Source: Mactromeris polynyma (lineage: Eukaryota > Mollusca > Bivalvia > Venerida > Mactridae). Taken from it: 64,000 bases of DNA. Made by a program: the position numbers and the translations under genes. This document shows positions 11,621 to 23,600 of this stretch, one piece after another. The stretch is from positions 10,478,001 through 10,542,000 of the forward strand of contig JASFXZ010000016.1 in NCBI GenBank assembly GCA_032209605.1. Reading direction: 5' to 3'. Each line of letters starts with the position of its first letter. The stretch's first letter is position 1. The notes beneath the pieces are model-generated. The model did not search any database and had not been told where the DNA came from. It saw only the letters and a program-made list of their open reading frames with translations.

Positions 11621-12068
11621 GACAAAAATTAGACTCTGTAAATATAAACAGTGGTTTAGTACTGTTAAAAGCTGTAAGCTGTAAGAATAATTACAATGTC
11701 GAAGTGGAGCAAAATATTCCATGTGCCAAAGTGTTTATTAGTATGTGTACCATTTTTATGACCAGGATTTGACTTCCCACTCTTCCACTGAGTCACCAGA
11801 CTAGTTCGACTGGACAAAACCATGAACAAAGATTCCGTATTTCGAGGACTCTTCGTGTATACGTTACGACATATAATGTTTATTCCAACCAATCTGAGGT
11901 GAAGTATTGCTTCTAATTCAACGACTATACCCATTTCAGCCCGTCTGGAGGTACCAACAATGTGTTCGCTGGTCTAGCAATGGTGGAAATGTTTAAAGGA
12001 ACATCTTTTAAGAATCGTCCACATGCTGATGGTATCCATCCTACGAGAAAACGAGTAGGAATGCTTGA
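11621..12068. other. No recognisable gene
   Basis: It contains an 89-codon minus-strand ORF (11934-11665) with no motif that I recognise and an overlapping plus-strand alternative. Nothing supports either as coding. Confidence 0.35.
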
Positions 12069-13052
12069 GAGCGACAGCAACTCACAGTGACATATATTCA
12101 ACCAGCGACAGCAACTAATAGTGACATATATTCAACCAGCGACAGCAACTCACAGTGACATATATTCAACCAGCGACAGCAACTCACAGTGACATATATT
12201 CAACCAGCGACAGCAACTCACAGTGACATATATTCAACCAGCGACAGCAACTCACAGTGCCATATATTCAACCAGCGACAGCAACTCACAGTGCCATATA
12301 TTCAACCAGCGACAGCAACTCACAGTGACATATATTCAACCAGCGACAGCAACTCACAGTGACATATATTCAACCAGCGACAGCAACTCACAGTGCCATA
12401 TATTCAACCAGCGACAGCAACTCACAGTTATATATATTCAACCAGCGACAGCAACTCACAGTTATATATATTCAACCAGCGACAGCAACTCACAGTTATA
12501 TATATTCAACCAGCGACAGCAACTCACAGTGACATATATTCAACCAGCGACAGCAACTCACAGTTATATATATTCAACCAGCGACAGCAACTCACAGTGC
12601 CATATATTCAACCAGCGACAGCAACTCACAGTGCCATATATTCAACCAGCGACAGCAACTCACAGTGACATATATTCAACCGGCGACAGCAACTCACAGT
12701 GACATATATTCAACCGGCGACAGCAACTCACAGTGACATATATTCAACCAGCGACAGCAACTCACAGTGACATATATTCAACCAGCGACAGCAACTCACA
12801 GTGCCATATATTCAACCAGCGACAGCAACTCACAGTGACATATATTCAACCAGCGTCAGCAACTCACAGTGACATATATTCAACCAGCGACAGCAACTCA
12901 CAGTGACATATATTCAACCGGCGACAGCAACTCACAGTGCCATATATTCAACCAGCGACAGCAACTCACAGTGACATATATTCAACCAGCGACAGCAACT
13001 CACAGTGACATATATTCAACCAGCGACAGCAACTCACAGTGACATATATTCA
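12069..13052. repeat. 34-bp minisatellite, about 29 copies
   Basis: The unit contains ATATTCAACCAGCGACAGCA followed by ACTCACAGTG. Three variants at one site (GTGACA, GTGCCA, GTTATA) are mixed along the array, and CAACCGGCG replaces CAACCAGCG in a few units. Since 34 is not a multiple of three but three units (102 bp) are, all three plus frames are open with a 34-residue super-period. These ORFs are artefacts. Confidence 0.95.
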
Positions 13053-14649
13053 GCCGTGTCAACGATACATGTGTTAATTTACGTTCAGTCATGTTCCTCC
13101 GATGATTTAACTTTATATTTGACTTTATGTCGTCTCAGCATCGCTGAACTGAGGCTTTAAACTGGTCGTAGGCTGTATAGTGTTGATGTTGCTTATTACT
13201 TTAGTATGGTTATTTTGACAATTTTAGTGCTCTATAGAAGAAATATATGATCCCATTTAATGCATTTATTCTGTATATTAATCCCATTAAAGTGGAATGT
13301 TTTGGAACACAAAATATGTTTTTCTACAGCATAACGACTCTTGTCTTAACAATTAAACCAATAACCACTTTTCTTCTTTCAAAGGCAAAGTAAAAAAACA
13401 CATTTGTAGCTCGTCTTAAATAATGTATTGTCTTTCCTTTTAAATCAGTTTTATTATTTGTAACCAAACACCTTGTTAAATTGTATTTGTTTAGCTTTTA
13501 CATCCATTATTCCTGTCAGATATAACTTATTGTTTTATTGTTTCATCGTTTTATCTATTTGTTTATAAACATGTAACACGATGTCTTGACTGTGATCACT
13601 GTATTTATAACTTATAATTCTTCCTATGTCACACAATACTATATATTATGGACCTCAATAGAAATAAGAGTTTTTACTTGTACTCTTTTTTGTGTTATCC
13701 TTAACATATAATGTTGATTGATATGGCTTTGTATGTCTTAATTTTATATTGCCATGTAAATTGTACATTTTATTTTGAAATAAATCTATCGTACCACGTC
13801 GGACTATTGGGCTTTCACACAAATTCTCTGTAGGCGTCCTGAATGTCATCATAATAACTACGTCAATGATGTATGTTGCGAATATTAATGCTTTAATGTG
13901 TCTGAGAACAAGATCATTCGCAACAGTGTCTTCTTTATTAACCATTGTGGCTGGATATGAAGTAAATAAACGAGACGGATCGGATTGGTATATGTGGTGT
14001 TCCCTGTAGTTACGTATTCTCTCTCTTTTAGATTGGTAGTAATATGTCTATATACGTAAAAGACGCTACATTGGCTTCTTCTAAAATAAAAACAAACAAC
14101 GGTTTGCATATATTATGGATGGGAATTAACCGGAATAAAGAGATAAATGGAAACATGAATCAATGTTTTTATATAAACGAACCCATTGGCTCAAACCATA
14201 TCACTTTTCGGACCGAACAAAAACTTTTCAAAGAATAATGTCTGTTTCTCTTGACTCCAACGTGGGAAGATTTTGGCAAAAACTATTGCAAAAAGTGAAT
14301 AAAGAAATCGAACAATTATTGCCACATGCAAAGCGCACAACCAACCCCAAAAAAACCAAAGAGGCATGCAAATAATACTCTCGTATACATGCTTGTAACG
14401 ATTACAAGAGCATAATTGACTCAAGTCACAAACATACATAAAAGGTGAATTGTTCAGCACTTGAACGGTCTGTGGCAGAAACGAGACAGATTTTGTATCG
14501 AAGCTGTTTGTTGGTTTTGCGCCAAACCCTCGATATTGATATGTTACAAGAAGGAAATGGACTGCATTTCTATATTTGCATTTACATGTGTACGTATTTC
14601 AAACGTTTAACACATAATGCAGAACTGAGCATGAATTTCAATTGAAATA
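13053..14649. other. No recognisable gene
   Basis: AT-rich sequence with short overlapping ORFs on both strands (60-96 codons) and no domain motif, transposon terminus or tandem repeat that I can identify. Confidence 0.35.
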
Positions 14650-15819
14650 TTAGCGCATCATCAGCGTCCACTTCTACAATGCTTAGGTGCCTCAACTTAC
14701 AAGTGTAATTGTTCACAAGTTTATCTATTAGCGCATCATCAGCGTCCACTTTACAATGCTTAGGTGCCTGAACTTACAAGTGTAATTGTTCACAAGTTTA
14801 TCTATTAGCGCATCATCAGGGTCCACTTCTACAATGCTTAGGTGCCTCAACTTACAAGTGTAATTGTTCACAAGTTTATCTATTAGCGCATCATCAGGGT
14901 CCACTTTTACAATGCTTAGGTGCCTGAACTTACAAGTGTAATTGTTCACAAGTTTATCTATTAGCGCATCATCAGCGTCCACTTCTACAATGCTAAGGTG
15001 CCTGAACTTACAAGTGTAATTGTTCACAAGTTTATCTATTAGCGCATCATCAGGGTCCACTTCTACAATGCTTAGGTGCCTCAACTTACAAGTGTAATTG
15101 TTCACAAGTTTATCTATTAGCGCATCATCAGGGTCCACTTCTACAATGCTTAGGTGCCTGAACTTACAAGTGTAATTGTTCACAAGTTTATCTATTAGCG
15201 CATCATCAGGGTCCACTTCTACAATGCTTAGGTGCCTGAACTTACAAGTGTAATTGTTCACAAGTTTATCTATTAGCGCATCATCAGGGTCCACTTCTAC
15301 AATGCTTAGGTGCCTGAACTTACAAGTGCAACTGTCCACAAGTTTATCTATTAGCGCATCATCAGGGTCCACTTCTACAATGCTTAGGTGCCTGAACTTA
15401 CAAGTGTAATTGTTCACAAGTTTATCTATTAGCGCATCATCAGGGTCCACTTCTACAATGCTTAGGTGCCTGAACTTACAAGTGTAATTGTTCACAAGTT
15501 TATCTATTAGCGCATCATCAGGGTCCACTTCTACAATGCTTAGGTGCCTGAACTTACAAGTGTAATTGTTCACAAGTTTATCTATTAGCGCATCATCAGG
15601 GTCCACTTCTACAATGCTTAGGTGCCTGAACTTACAAGTGCAACTGTCCACAAGTTTATCTATTAGCGCATCATCAGGGTCCACTTCTACAATGCTTAGG
15701 TGCCTCAACTTACAAGTGTAATTGTTCACAAGTTTATCTATTAGCGCATCATCAGCGTCCACTTCTACAATGCTTAGGTGCCTCAACTTACAAGTGTAAT
15801 TGTTCACAAGTTTATCTAT
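14650..15819. repeat. 78-bp minisatellite, 15 copies, with a 4-unit higher-order repeat
   Basis: The unit contains TTAGCGCATCATCAGGGTCC and ACAAGTGTAATTGTTCACAA. Rare variant units with GTGCAACTGTCC occur near 15327 and 15639, exactly 312 bp (four units) apart, which suggests that a block of four was duplicated. The minus strand is open for 359 codons with a 26-residue period. A one-base deletion near 14750 breaks this frame, so there is no sign of selection on a protein. Confidence 0.95.
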
Positions 15820-18461
15820 ATAAACGCGCGTAGTTTATGTCCATGTTTTTATTCAATGGGAATTATTAGTTATAACAAATATGATAATCAGGCTGTTGCC
15901 ATTGCACACGAAACTATTAATCTATAATTCAGTTGTCTTTGGCTCACATTACATCGCTTGCAGCCTCATCCTATAAATTACTATGTGTGGCTTATAGAAG
16001 ATGAGACACACTCACTTTATTCTCAATCATAATTTGTCTGCCGCAGCTGGTGGCTTCAATTAATCAATGTAAGAGTACATTAGGGTATACTATTGTGGAA
16101 CTGTTTCCCGTGTAGTTTTGTGTCTATTAGAAGCCGTTTGGGTTTTCGGGATACGTATGACGTTGAAGTAAAATATCAATGATACTAAAATGTATCTGGA
16201 TTGAATTCAGAATAGCGACACCTTTTATGACTGATATGATTGCACATGGTGATAAGTCTTGCGAGAATCAGGTCCGCTGTATGGAATATCATATCTCTTT
16301 TGTTCTACATTGGGTTTAATTCCGAGAATATTCTATGAGATAGTATCTAATCACAATATATATCAATTACACTTTTATCGCATCGGCACAAGTACAAGGA
16401 ATGGATTGTGTTCTGTTATACATCCAGTCAGAGCTTGAACATTCAAATAAAATAAATACTCTATGATCGCTGTTGATGTTTGATTAAGGAACTGGGATAC
16501 AAATCTAAACATATATAATCCCACATTCGCAACGCATCATTTGATGAAAAATCTTTCTATTCATTCATTACTTAATCTAATCATACAAAACATACATATT
16601 TTCTGAAAGCTTAAACAGCTTGTATTCAGTCAACAATGAAGATAATTCCTTCAATGCTCAAAATTTAATACTTTGTATCCATCTTATAAGGCGATAAGCA
16701 TAACCAAAGCATCAACACCTTTAAATGTTATCTCCGTATAGATCGAAGAGACATTGGCAACTTTATATATTTGACATATCTCGACCTGGATACAGAACGA
16801 TAGATATAAAGTCATGTTTTGAGGAACACGAACAATCGGTCAATGGCGCTACCGGGAGTCGATAGATGAAAATTTAAAATAAATGAAAAAAAGTTGTTAT
16901 CTTGTTCTCAAAAAGAAGTAGACATATTTGTACTATAACATTTATCCGTCCTTAAATCTCTCCAAAGGAACACTAAATCTCTTCGGTACCAACAAGTTAT
17001 CTAAACCATCCCGATAAACGAACGAATGTCATAAACAAGTCCAGATAATATGGCTTAAGCCTAAGCTGACGATTCTCTACGACATTTTCGCCAAACACAA
17101 ATCATCATAAAAGGAATGCCACCAATCCCCAACACCAGACGCTGTTGTTGTTAGAGTGGCTGCATGAAAGATCACTTTGCCTCATTACATAAAGTGCAAT
17201 TTGAACATTAATGCCAAGATACACTCTTGTAGCGGTCATCTAAGACACTTACTTGTAATAAGTTTTAATTATTTCTTGTCACGAATTACGAAGAGAAATC
17301 TTCTACAAAAAATGTGGTAATTACCAATGACTGCTCGACGTTCCAGTGCAAACATTCAATACAGATGATGAGTTTTATGTAAAAGACAACTTAAGATGTT
17401 TATTGGTGTTAAGTTGTTGATAATTGATGAAGCCCTGAATATTCCATTTGCTGGAAGTATTCATCACACGTCAATATCATTAGCTGTGTATTAAACAGAA
17501 TATTTTAATCCATTTGTATTAAGGCAGATACGTAATACCCCAGTACAAATTCAACAATACTTGCACAATGAAAATAATAAGTTATCTTTAGGTGTGTTCT
17601 ATTAGTGTTTTCTTTCTTTCATATTAGTCGATTGGGGAAACAGAACTGAACTTTAATTGGAGTCCATCTCCCAATAATTCAAGTGATAGTTCTACGGCAG
17701 TCGGTTGCACTTTTATAATTTGCCCTATTTCCGTTAAAATACATTCCTTCATTTACTGTTAAAGGTTTTGGGACTTGCTTTGCTGATTTTAAATTAAACT
17801 CCGAGAAATTGCATTACTGTTACATATTAGGCTGGCATTTTTATTGACAAAATGAGGGAAATGCTTCGTATTTGTGGTATGTCTCTATTTGCAGCTATTT
17901 TTGTTACCACCGCAATGAAGAATAAGTTTATTCGTGTTAATGGATCATACCCAACTATGCAATGGACATCTAAGTTACACTGTGACAATCAAAATCACTT
18001 ATTATTATTTCCTTTAAGTTATGTCAATGTAACTTGACAAAATTAATGTAAATCTGTTAATTGGTAAATGTTATGTACATATATTTCTGTCTCCATCAAC
18101 TAATAATGGTCGTGGGGAACGGTGTAAGCATACTACTAATCATGTTACGGTGATAACTATGCAATAAAATACAATTAGGATTATGACAAAATTCTTGCTA
18201 TTCTCAACTAGTTACTTTCGTTACAAGTTAACAAGATAAATGCTCTAAATCATACGACTATAGATTCATTGATTGTCACTGTTAACTCGAAATATAGCAG
18301 CGTTATACTATCACTTAAAAAGTTAAAATATATACGAAACAACATATTCACTTCAATGACAAGCAGGTCCATCTATCCTATTTTTGTCTCACAAGTGTAC
18401 ATAATAAAAACAAACATTATGATCTGATTAATGCGCTAGACTCTAGATTGCTCGTTGTAAA
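15820..18461. other. No recognisable gene
   Basis: About 2.6 kb of AT-rich sequence without long ORFs, tandem repeats or transposon ends. On the minus strand near 17160-17080 one frame gives a hydrophobic run followed by a basic run (LVLGIGGIPFMMICVWRKCRR) behind a possible splice acceptor. It is too short to call an exon. Confidence 0.35.
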
Positions 18462-18835
18462 CGAATGTACGGTGTTCCGTTAGCGCCATCGTGGCATCGC
18501 CCCATTGCGCACTGGGCGATGGCACGATGAGACGATGCGATGTCACGATGCGATGATACGATAACACGATGCGATGAGACGATGAGACGATGGCACGATG
18601 CGATAGCACGATGAGACGATGCGATGGCACGATGAGACGATGCGATGGCACGATGAGACAATGCGATGGCACGATGCGATAAACCATCGTGCCATCGCAT
18701 CGTGTCATCGTGTCATCGCATCGTGTCATCGTGCCATCGCATCGTGCCATTGTGCCATCGCATCGTCTCATCGTGCCATCGCCCGTGAGCGATGGGGCGA
18801 TGCCACGATGGCCCTTACGGAACACCGTACGAATG
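18462..18835. mobile_element. Foldback/MITE-like element built from inverted satellite arms
   Basis: The element 18468-18829 (362 bp) begins TACGGTGTTCCGT and ends with the complement, and it is flanked by CGAATG at 18462-18467 and 18830-18835. The termini continue as an imperfect inverted repeat (GCCATCGTGGCATCGCCCC on the left, complement on the right). The interior of the left arm is made of short tandem units GATGCGATGGCAC and GATGAGAC, and the right arm carries their complements. The innermost stem is exact around an 8-nt loop at 18677-18684. The whole element could fold into one hairpin. It has no coding capacity. The superfamily is uncertain; the 6-8-bp duplication would be compatible with hAT-like or other MITEs. 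Confidence 0.8.
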
Positions 18836-19582
18836 ATATGCTTGTTTACTCGCTTAATATGCTTATAACAGAAACAAGTATTTACACACAGATAACTGGT
18901 CACATGAATTGAATATAAATGTAGCATGTCATATCAAAATGTTAATACCAAACAGTTTCATAATTTAATTACTTATGAATGGTCTGACTTAAATTTTACG
19001 TTGATAATTTCTTACCATTCTATTGGTGATCGCTTTGATTGAAATCGGGGACCTAGGCATTTCGAATTGTATGAATCGTATTGACGTAATAGTCGTATAT
19101 AGTTTCGAAAAACAAAAGGGAATGCATGACATAATGACGTGAGTCAGTAAATATAGTTTCTATTTCATATCTAAGATTGGCAAGACACATCATAACACTG
19201 CATAAAATATCTGCATGTTCCAGGAATAAAATATATATTTATCAGTTTACCCTTGCAAGGCGACTTGTAAACGACTGATTTCCACTGTATACCTGAATAT
19301 TAAGTCACTCATTTGTAGAGAATTAGACGTCTTTAATTTTCCAACATGAATTTATTGCATGCTTTCAAATGTCCACAAACGAAAATTATTTTACCCATGT
19401 ATAAGTATCCGCCAGGGTGTCATCATACGGCACACTCTGTTGTCTATAAAGACAATTTAAACTAAATGCGCTGTGCATGTTTAATCTTAAACGATTGTTT
19501 TCTTTAAAATGTCAAGTCTCTCAGTTTTCGCAAATTAATGCATTGTACCTGCCTTAACGTCTGTGACCGCCATTGTTTGTTG
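18836..19582. other. Left flank of the large transposon, no recognisable gene
   Basis: AT-rich sequence without long ORFs or repeats. Confidence 0.4.
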
Positions 19583-19586
19583 TATA
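19583..19586. repeat. 4-bp target-site duplication (TATA), left
   Basis: TATA lies next to the left terminus. TATA also lies directly beyond the right terminus of copy 1 (26512-26515) and of copy 2 (33647-33650). Confidence 0.6.
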
Positions 19587-19587
19587 C

Positions 19588-19616
19588 GAGTCAATATTTT
19601 TTTTTGCAACATTTCT
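19588..19616. repeat. Terminal inverted repeat, left, copy 1
   Basis: GAGTCAATA, nine T, then GCAACATTTCT. The right end (about 26482-26510) is its reverse complement except for one position (A/T at the seventh base). Confidence 0.85.
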
Positions 19617-19776
19617 ACTAATAAAAAAAATGAAAATAAATTGTTTTAGTTTATGCAGTTCTCGTGTTCTAATGATGTACTAATGTGTTTCCAATATTTA
19701 TTTTGACCTAATCACCCAAACACAACTCAATATTTTGTGGTATAGAACTTTTTTTCAGGACAATGTATGTGTTATG

Positions 19777-20524
19777 TCCTTCCTGTAACACATATGTATG
19801 CATCATTTTCTTAACAAAACATTCTAATAAACAGAAAAGGCTATTTGCATTTGAAGAGAAGTGGTTTCCTTTTTTCCAAAATATGGTTGGACTTTGTACC
19901 AATGACATACTGAAAAAATAATCTCAATATTAGGGACATATTGCGAAAAGACTCAATTTAATAGTCATTATACTATTGATCTTTTCTATAATTTTGAATT
20001 TTGTTCAAAAAAAGTCATTGATGTGTAAATCGCATACTATTGGGATGTATATAATAACTTCTAATAATCCATATTATTTGAACAATTGCAAAAAAACAAT
20101 AAAACATATGATGTTACATCAAGGACATGTAGGTTACAGGAAGGACATACTTTGTTATGGGAGTGACAAATGACAGAGTATTTTATTTTTTTGAACTTTT
20201 AATTGAACATAAAACAGAAACGCAACATTTAAATAATATAAAATTGAGTGTTTACTCAGTCGTAAGGGTGTCTCATATATACACCCCAAAAAAACAACTA
20301 GTTTCAGCAAAACTATAAATGAACTGTTACAGGAAAGAATAGTAGTATAACAGTAGTGACATTTGCTCCAAAATTGCGTGACAACTTCTAAAAAAACAAA
20401 CAAACAAGTAAAATGTAACAACATTTTCAAAATACAGTACTTGCGGATGCGTAAAACATATAACTCAAAATGTATAAAAGCATTAAAGAACATGTAGCAA
20501 GGGAAAGTGTTACAGTAGGGACAA
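19777..20524. repeat. Subterminal motif cluster, left side of copy 1
   Basis: Copies of a motif close to TCCTTCCTGTAACA occur at 19777-19790 (plus), 20112-20127, 20132-20147, 20325-20337 and 20509-20524 (all minus), with a weaker one near 20413 (plus). Repeated subterminal motifs in both orientations are typical of transposase-binding sites in several DNA transposon groups. Binding is inferred, not shown. Confidence 0.6.
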
Positions 20525-20694
20525 CTATGCATGAATACAAGTGTCAATGTGTACACATTAAACGCTAACAATTTGAATTACACAGGTCAATTGTGTATAT
20601 ATGTAAAAATACTGGTTATATACTTCGTGGAGTATACTACCCTTTAAGTATTTATCAACACAGTATTAACATGTACTAGTATATAAGATTGCGT

Positions 20695-23600
20695 TTATCC
20701 CAATGTTTTTGAAAGATAAATCCAGATTGGATCATCTATTTTGAAATGCGACTTCCTGTCAAGACTAATAGGTCTGGGAATGATACCAATGACATACTCT
20801 AGGGGGTACCAACTTCTATCTTGTACTCTCTGTGGCCATGTATAACAGTTATCATATTTTCTGCCAGCTCTTTTCATACAATTTACAAAGAGAGATGTGT
20901 CATTTACATCTTCAACTAGACCTGGGTATGGTCTGTCATTATATTCAATAACAACATATTTTCCAAGGCATTCATGAGGTTCTGTAATACAAGTATCTAA
21001 CCCATCTGGAATATCTAACATGTGTTCCTTTGGTTCACCGGGTGTATATAGGTTCGCTTCGTCCAATACATCCCTTACATTACTTTCTTCTGGTTTACCC
21101 TGTGTGTCTTTAATAGGTTCTTCTGTTTCAACCAATGTGTCTTTGTTCAAATCCTTTGATACATCGTGTGTGTCTATGTTAGGTTGTACTAGTTCATTCA
21201 GTATGACTATGCTAGGGTTTTCATCCGATTGGTCTTCACTTGTTTCTTTGTGTACTACAGGGGTGTTTATTATGAGCTCAGTTTCTTCTCGTTCATCTAG
21301 TTTGTCTGTATAAATATGTTCGGGTTGATCAAATTTACGTGTGTTAGACTCTTCTGGTGTATCCGGTAGCATTGCATGTTGAACTTCTGATTCACCTGAT
21401 TTGTCCGTACTAGGTTTATCAAGATTCTTAAGTTCGTCTGACTTTGTTTCTTCTGATATTGAATAATCGTGTCTGTCTTTGTCAGCCTCTGTATATCCTT
21501 CTGTGGTTAATGATTCAACTTTACACTTTCTGTCCTTTATTTCTGAATCATCAGTTATCATTTCCTCCGGGTGTTTGTTAGACTCTTCGGATATTACTGT
21601 ACCGTCAGGCTTGTAGCATTGGTCCTCATGTACATTACTGGTCGCATGCAATGTACCTTTGTTGATTAAGTCAGCGATCGGTATACCATCAGATATAGAG
21701 TCCACTTCATCTGGGGAACGATCATACACATAAACGTGTATGACATTGTCATTCTCGTCTCTATTCGGACTCTTGTCTTCATTACCATTCACAAAGAAAG
21801 CCGTTTCACTGTTGTCTTCTGAGTCAATAGAACTATCAGCAGGTGAATCTACATCATTGAGAAAAGGCAACAAAGGGACAAAATGATTTGGCACCCAGTG
21901 TTCATATGTCATGTCTTCCCTATTTGATGTCCATAAAATGTAAACAGGTTGTTTATCTGTATCAGTAACGGGCAATATAAGTCTATTGAGATCGTCTCTG
22001 ACAGATTTGTTCCCTAACTTAGGATATACTGAAAATATAGGTGTTTGAAGAACTGTTGCCAATGCATGCAGCTGCCAGATTCCCATGAATGACTTGTCTT
22101 TCCTTACTGACATAACTTCCTTTCTGAACACTTGTTGGACCAGTTTTTTGTTCAATTTAGTTCCAGGAATGAAGGATTCTGAGTATTGGGCATATCTCAT
22201 TGAATGACTAGATTTATGTATTTTCTTGTCTGTTACCCTAACTGCATCTCTTTCAATTAAGAAATTGTCGTCCAGATATTTTTGTTCATTCTTTATCAGT
22301 TCAACAACAATCCTTACTCGTATTTCTTCAACTTGATCTATCGCCCCAAACGCCAACACACTACCACAAGACGGCAGACAATTACCATCTGCACGAACCT
22401 CACAAGGGAAAACATCCTGAACAGAAGGAATATCATCAGGCATATTTTCAACAGAATCAAAATCAGATTCGAGATTGTTTGTACAAATACCTATATCCAT
22501 GGTGCTTATGTACAAACCCTCAACACTTTTATCTATTGTTTCACACGTCTTTTTCAACTTAGCATATGTTTCACATGCACTTATTTTTTGTAAAAATGTT
22601 TTAAATAACTTCTTTCTTTCATGCACTACACTTGTTTCTTCTTCGGTATCCACTTTATTATCATCTAGTGTTTTTACGTCTGATTTATCTTTATCCTTCT
22701 TAACCTTTTTGAATTGGTTTTTAGCATGATCATTTTCTCCTTTTCGCTTTCTATTTGAACACTTCTCATTTTCAATAAGGTTTGCAGGTTTTAATGCTTC
22801 TCTACAAACTTCACAACTGTCTATACAAGTACAGCTTAACTGTCTAGTAGACACCACACCTTGTGAATTAACAACAACTTGATGTAATTTCATTGTTCCT
22901 TGTACAGGTTTAAGGTTGCTGCTGTCAAGTTTGTGCTTTTCAGTCAGTATGTCATCATGTGTCAAAATCACTAATTGCGGTTTACAATCTTTTAATAACT
23001 GAACAAACACTTCAGCCGAGGTAATGTCGTGTCCGTGTCGGACTTTTCTGTCGGCTTCTCGCTTTATTGCACCCCCAACAGCATCTGGGATACCTTTCCC
23101 GTGACCTGCTTCAAAGAAGGACCATTTAGCGGTGGTAAATCCGAGGCGATATGGTTCAGTTGATAGCAAAAAGAAGTTTCCCTTCTGGCGATATTGACTG
23201 GTTGGTCCGTCACTAAAGAATTCAACACTTTTAACACTAGGGTAGGTATTTCTTACATCAGTCAGCAATTTATTTAGATGTGCCCAAATAGCACTGGGGC
23301 CATGTTCCAATGAATTGGAAACTGCACAAAATGTTTGTCCTTTCCTTTGACCAACGAACAAGACACCAGTATGCAAAGACAGCTGCTTTTTGGACGCACC
23401 AAAGTGCATACTTTGGATTTCTTGGGACATTTTACAAACATAATTTTCAGAGAAATCAACATGTACTAAACACTCATTCTCTGATAAATTGTTTCGCCTC
23501 TCTTTAAAATAACCGTATTGAGACCAACGATTGAAGATATGTCGCATGTAAACTTTAAACGCCACAGTAAATTTAGTTAATAACTCACTGGCAATAGAGT

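Noticed and set aside
11665..11934. 89-codon minus ORF beside the CR1-like tail
   Set aside because: No motif; overlaps alternative frames of similar length.
12223..12702. Overlapping repeat ORFs in the 34-bp array
   Set aside because: All three plus frames are open because of the sequence composition of the unit. No evidence of coding.
14728..15807. 359-codon minus-strand ORF with a 26-residue repeat
   Set aside because: An artefact of the 78-bp period. A one-base deletion at the array end breaks the frame.
17080..17165. Possible transmembrane exon on the minus strand
   Set aside because: A short hydrophobic run behind an acceptor-like sequence, with no neighbouring exons and no homology that I recognise.
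20155..20571. 138-codon minus ORF on the left side of the transposon
   Set aside because: Hydrophobic and cysteine-rich by chance in AT-rich DNA. It overlaps three subterminal motifs and has no recognisable domain. It could still be a second element gene, but nothing supports this.
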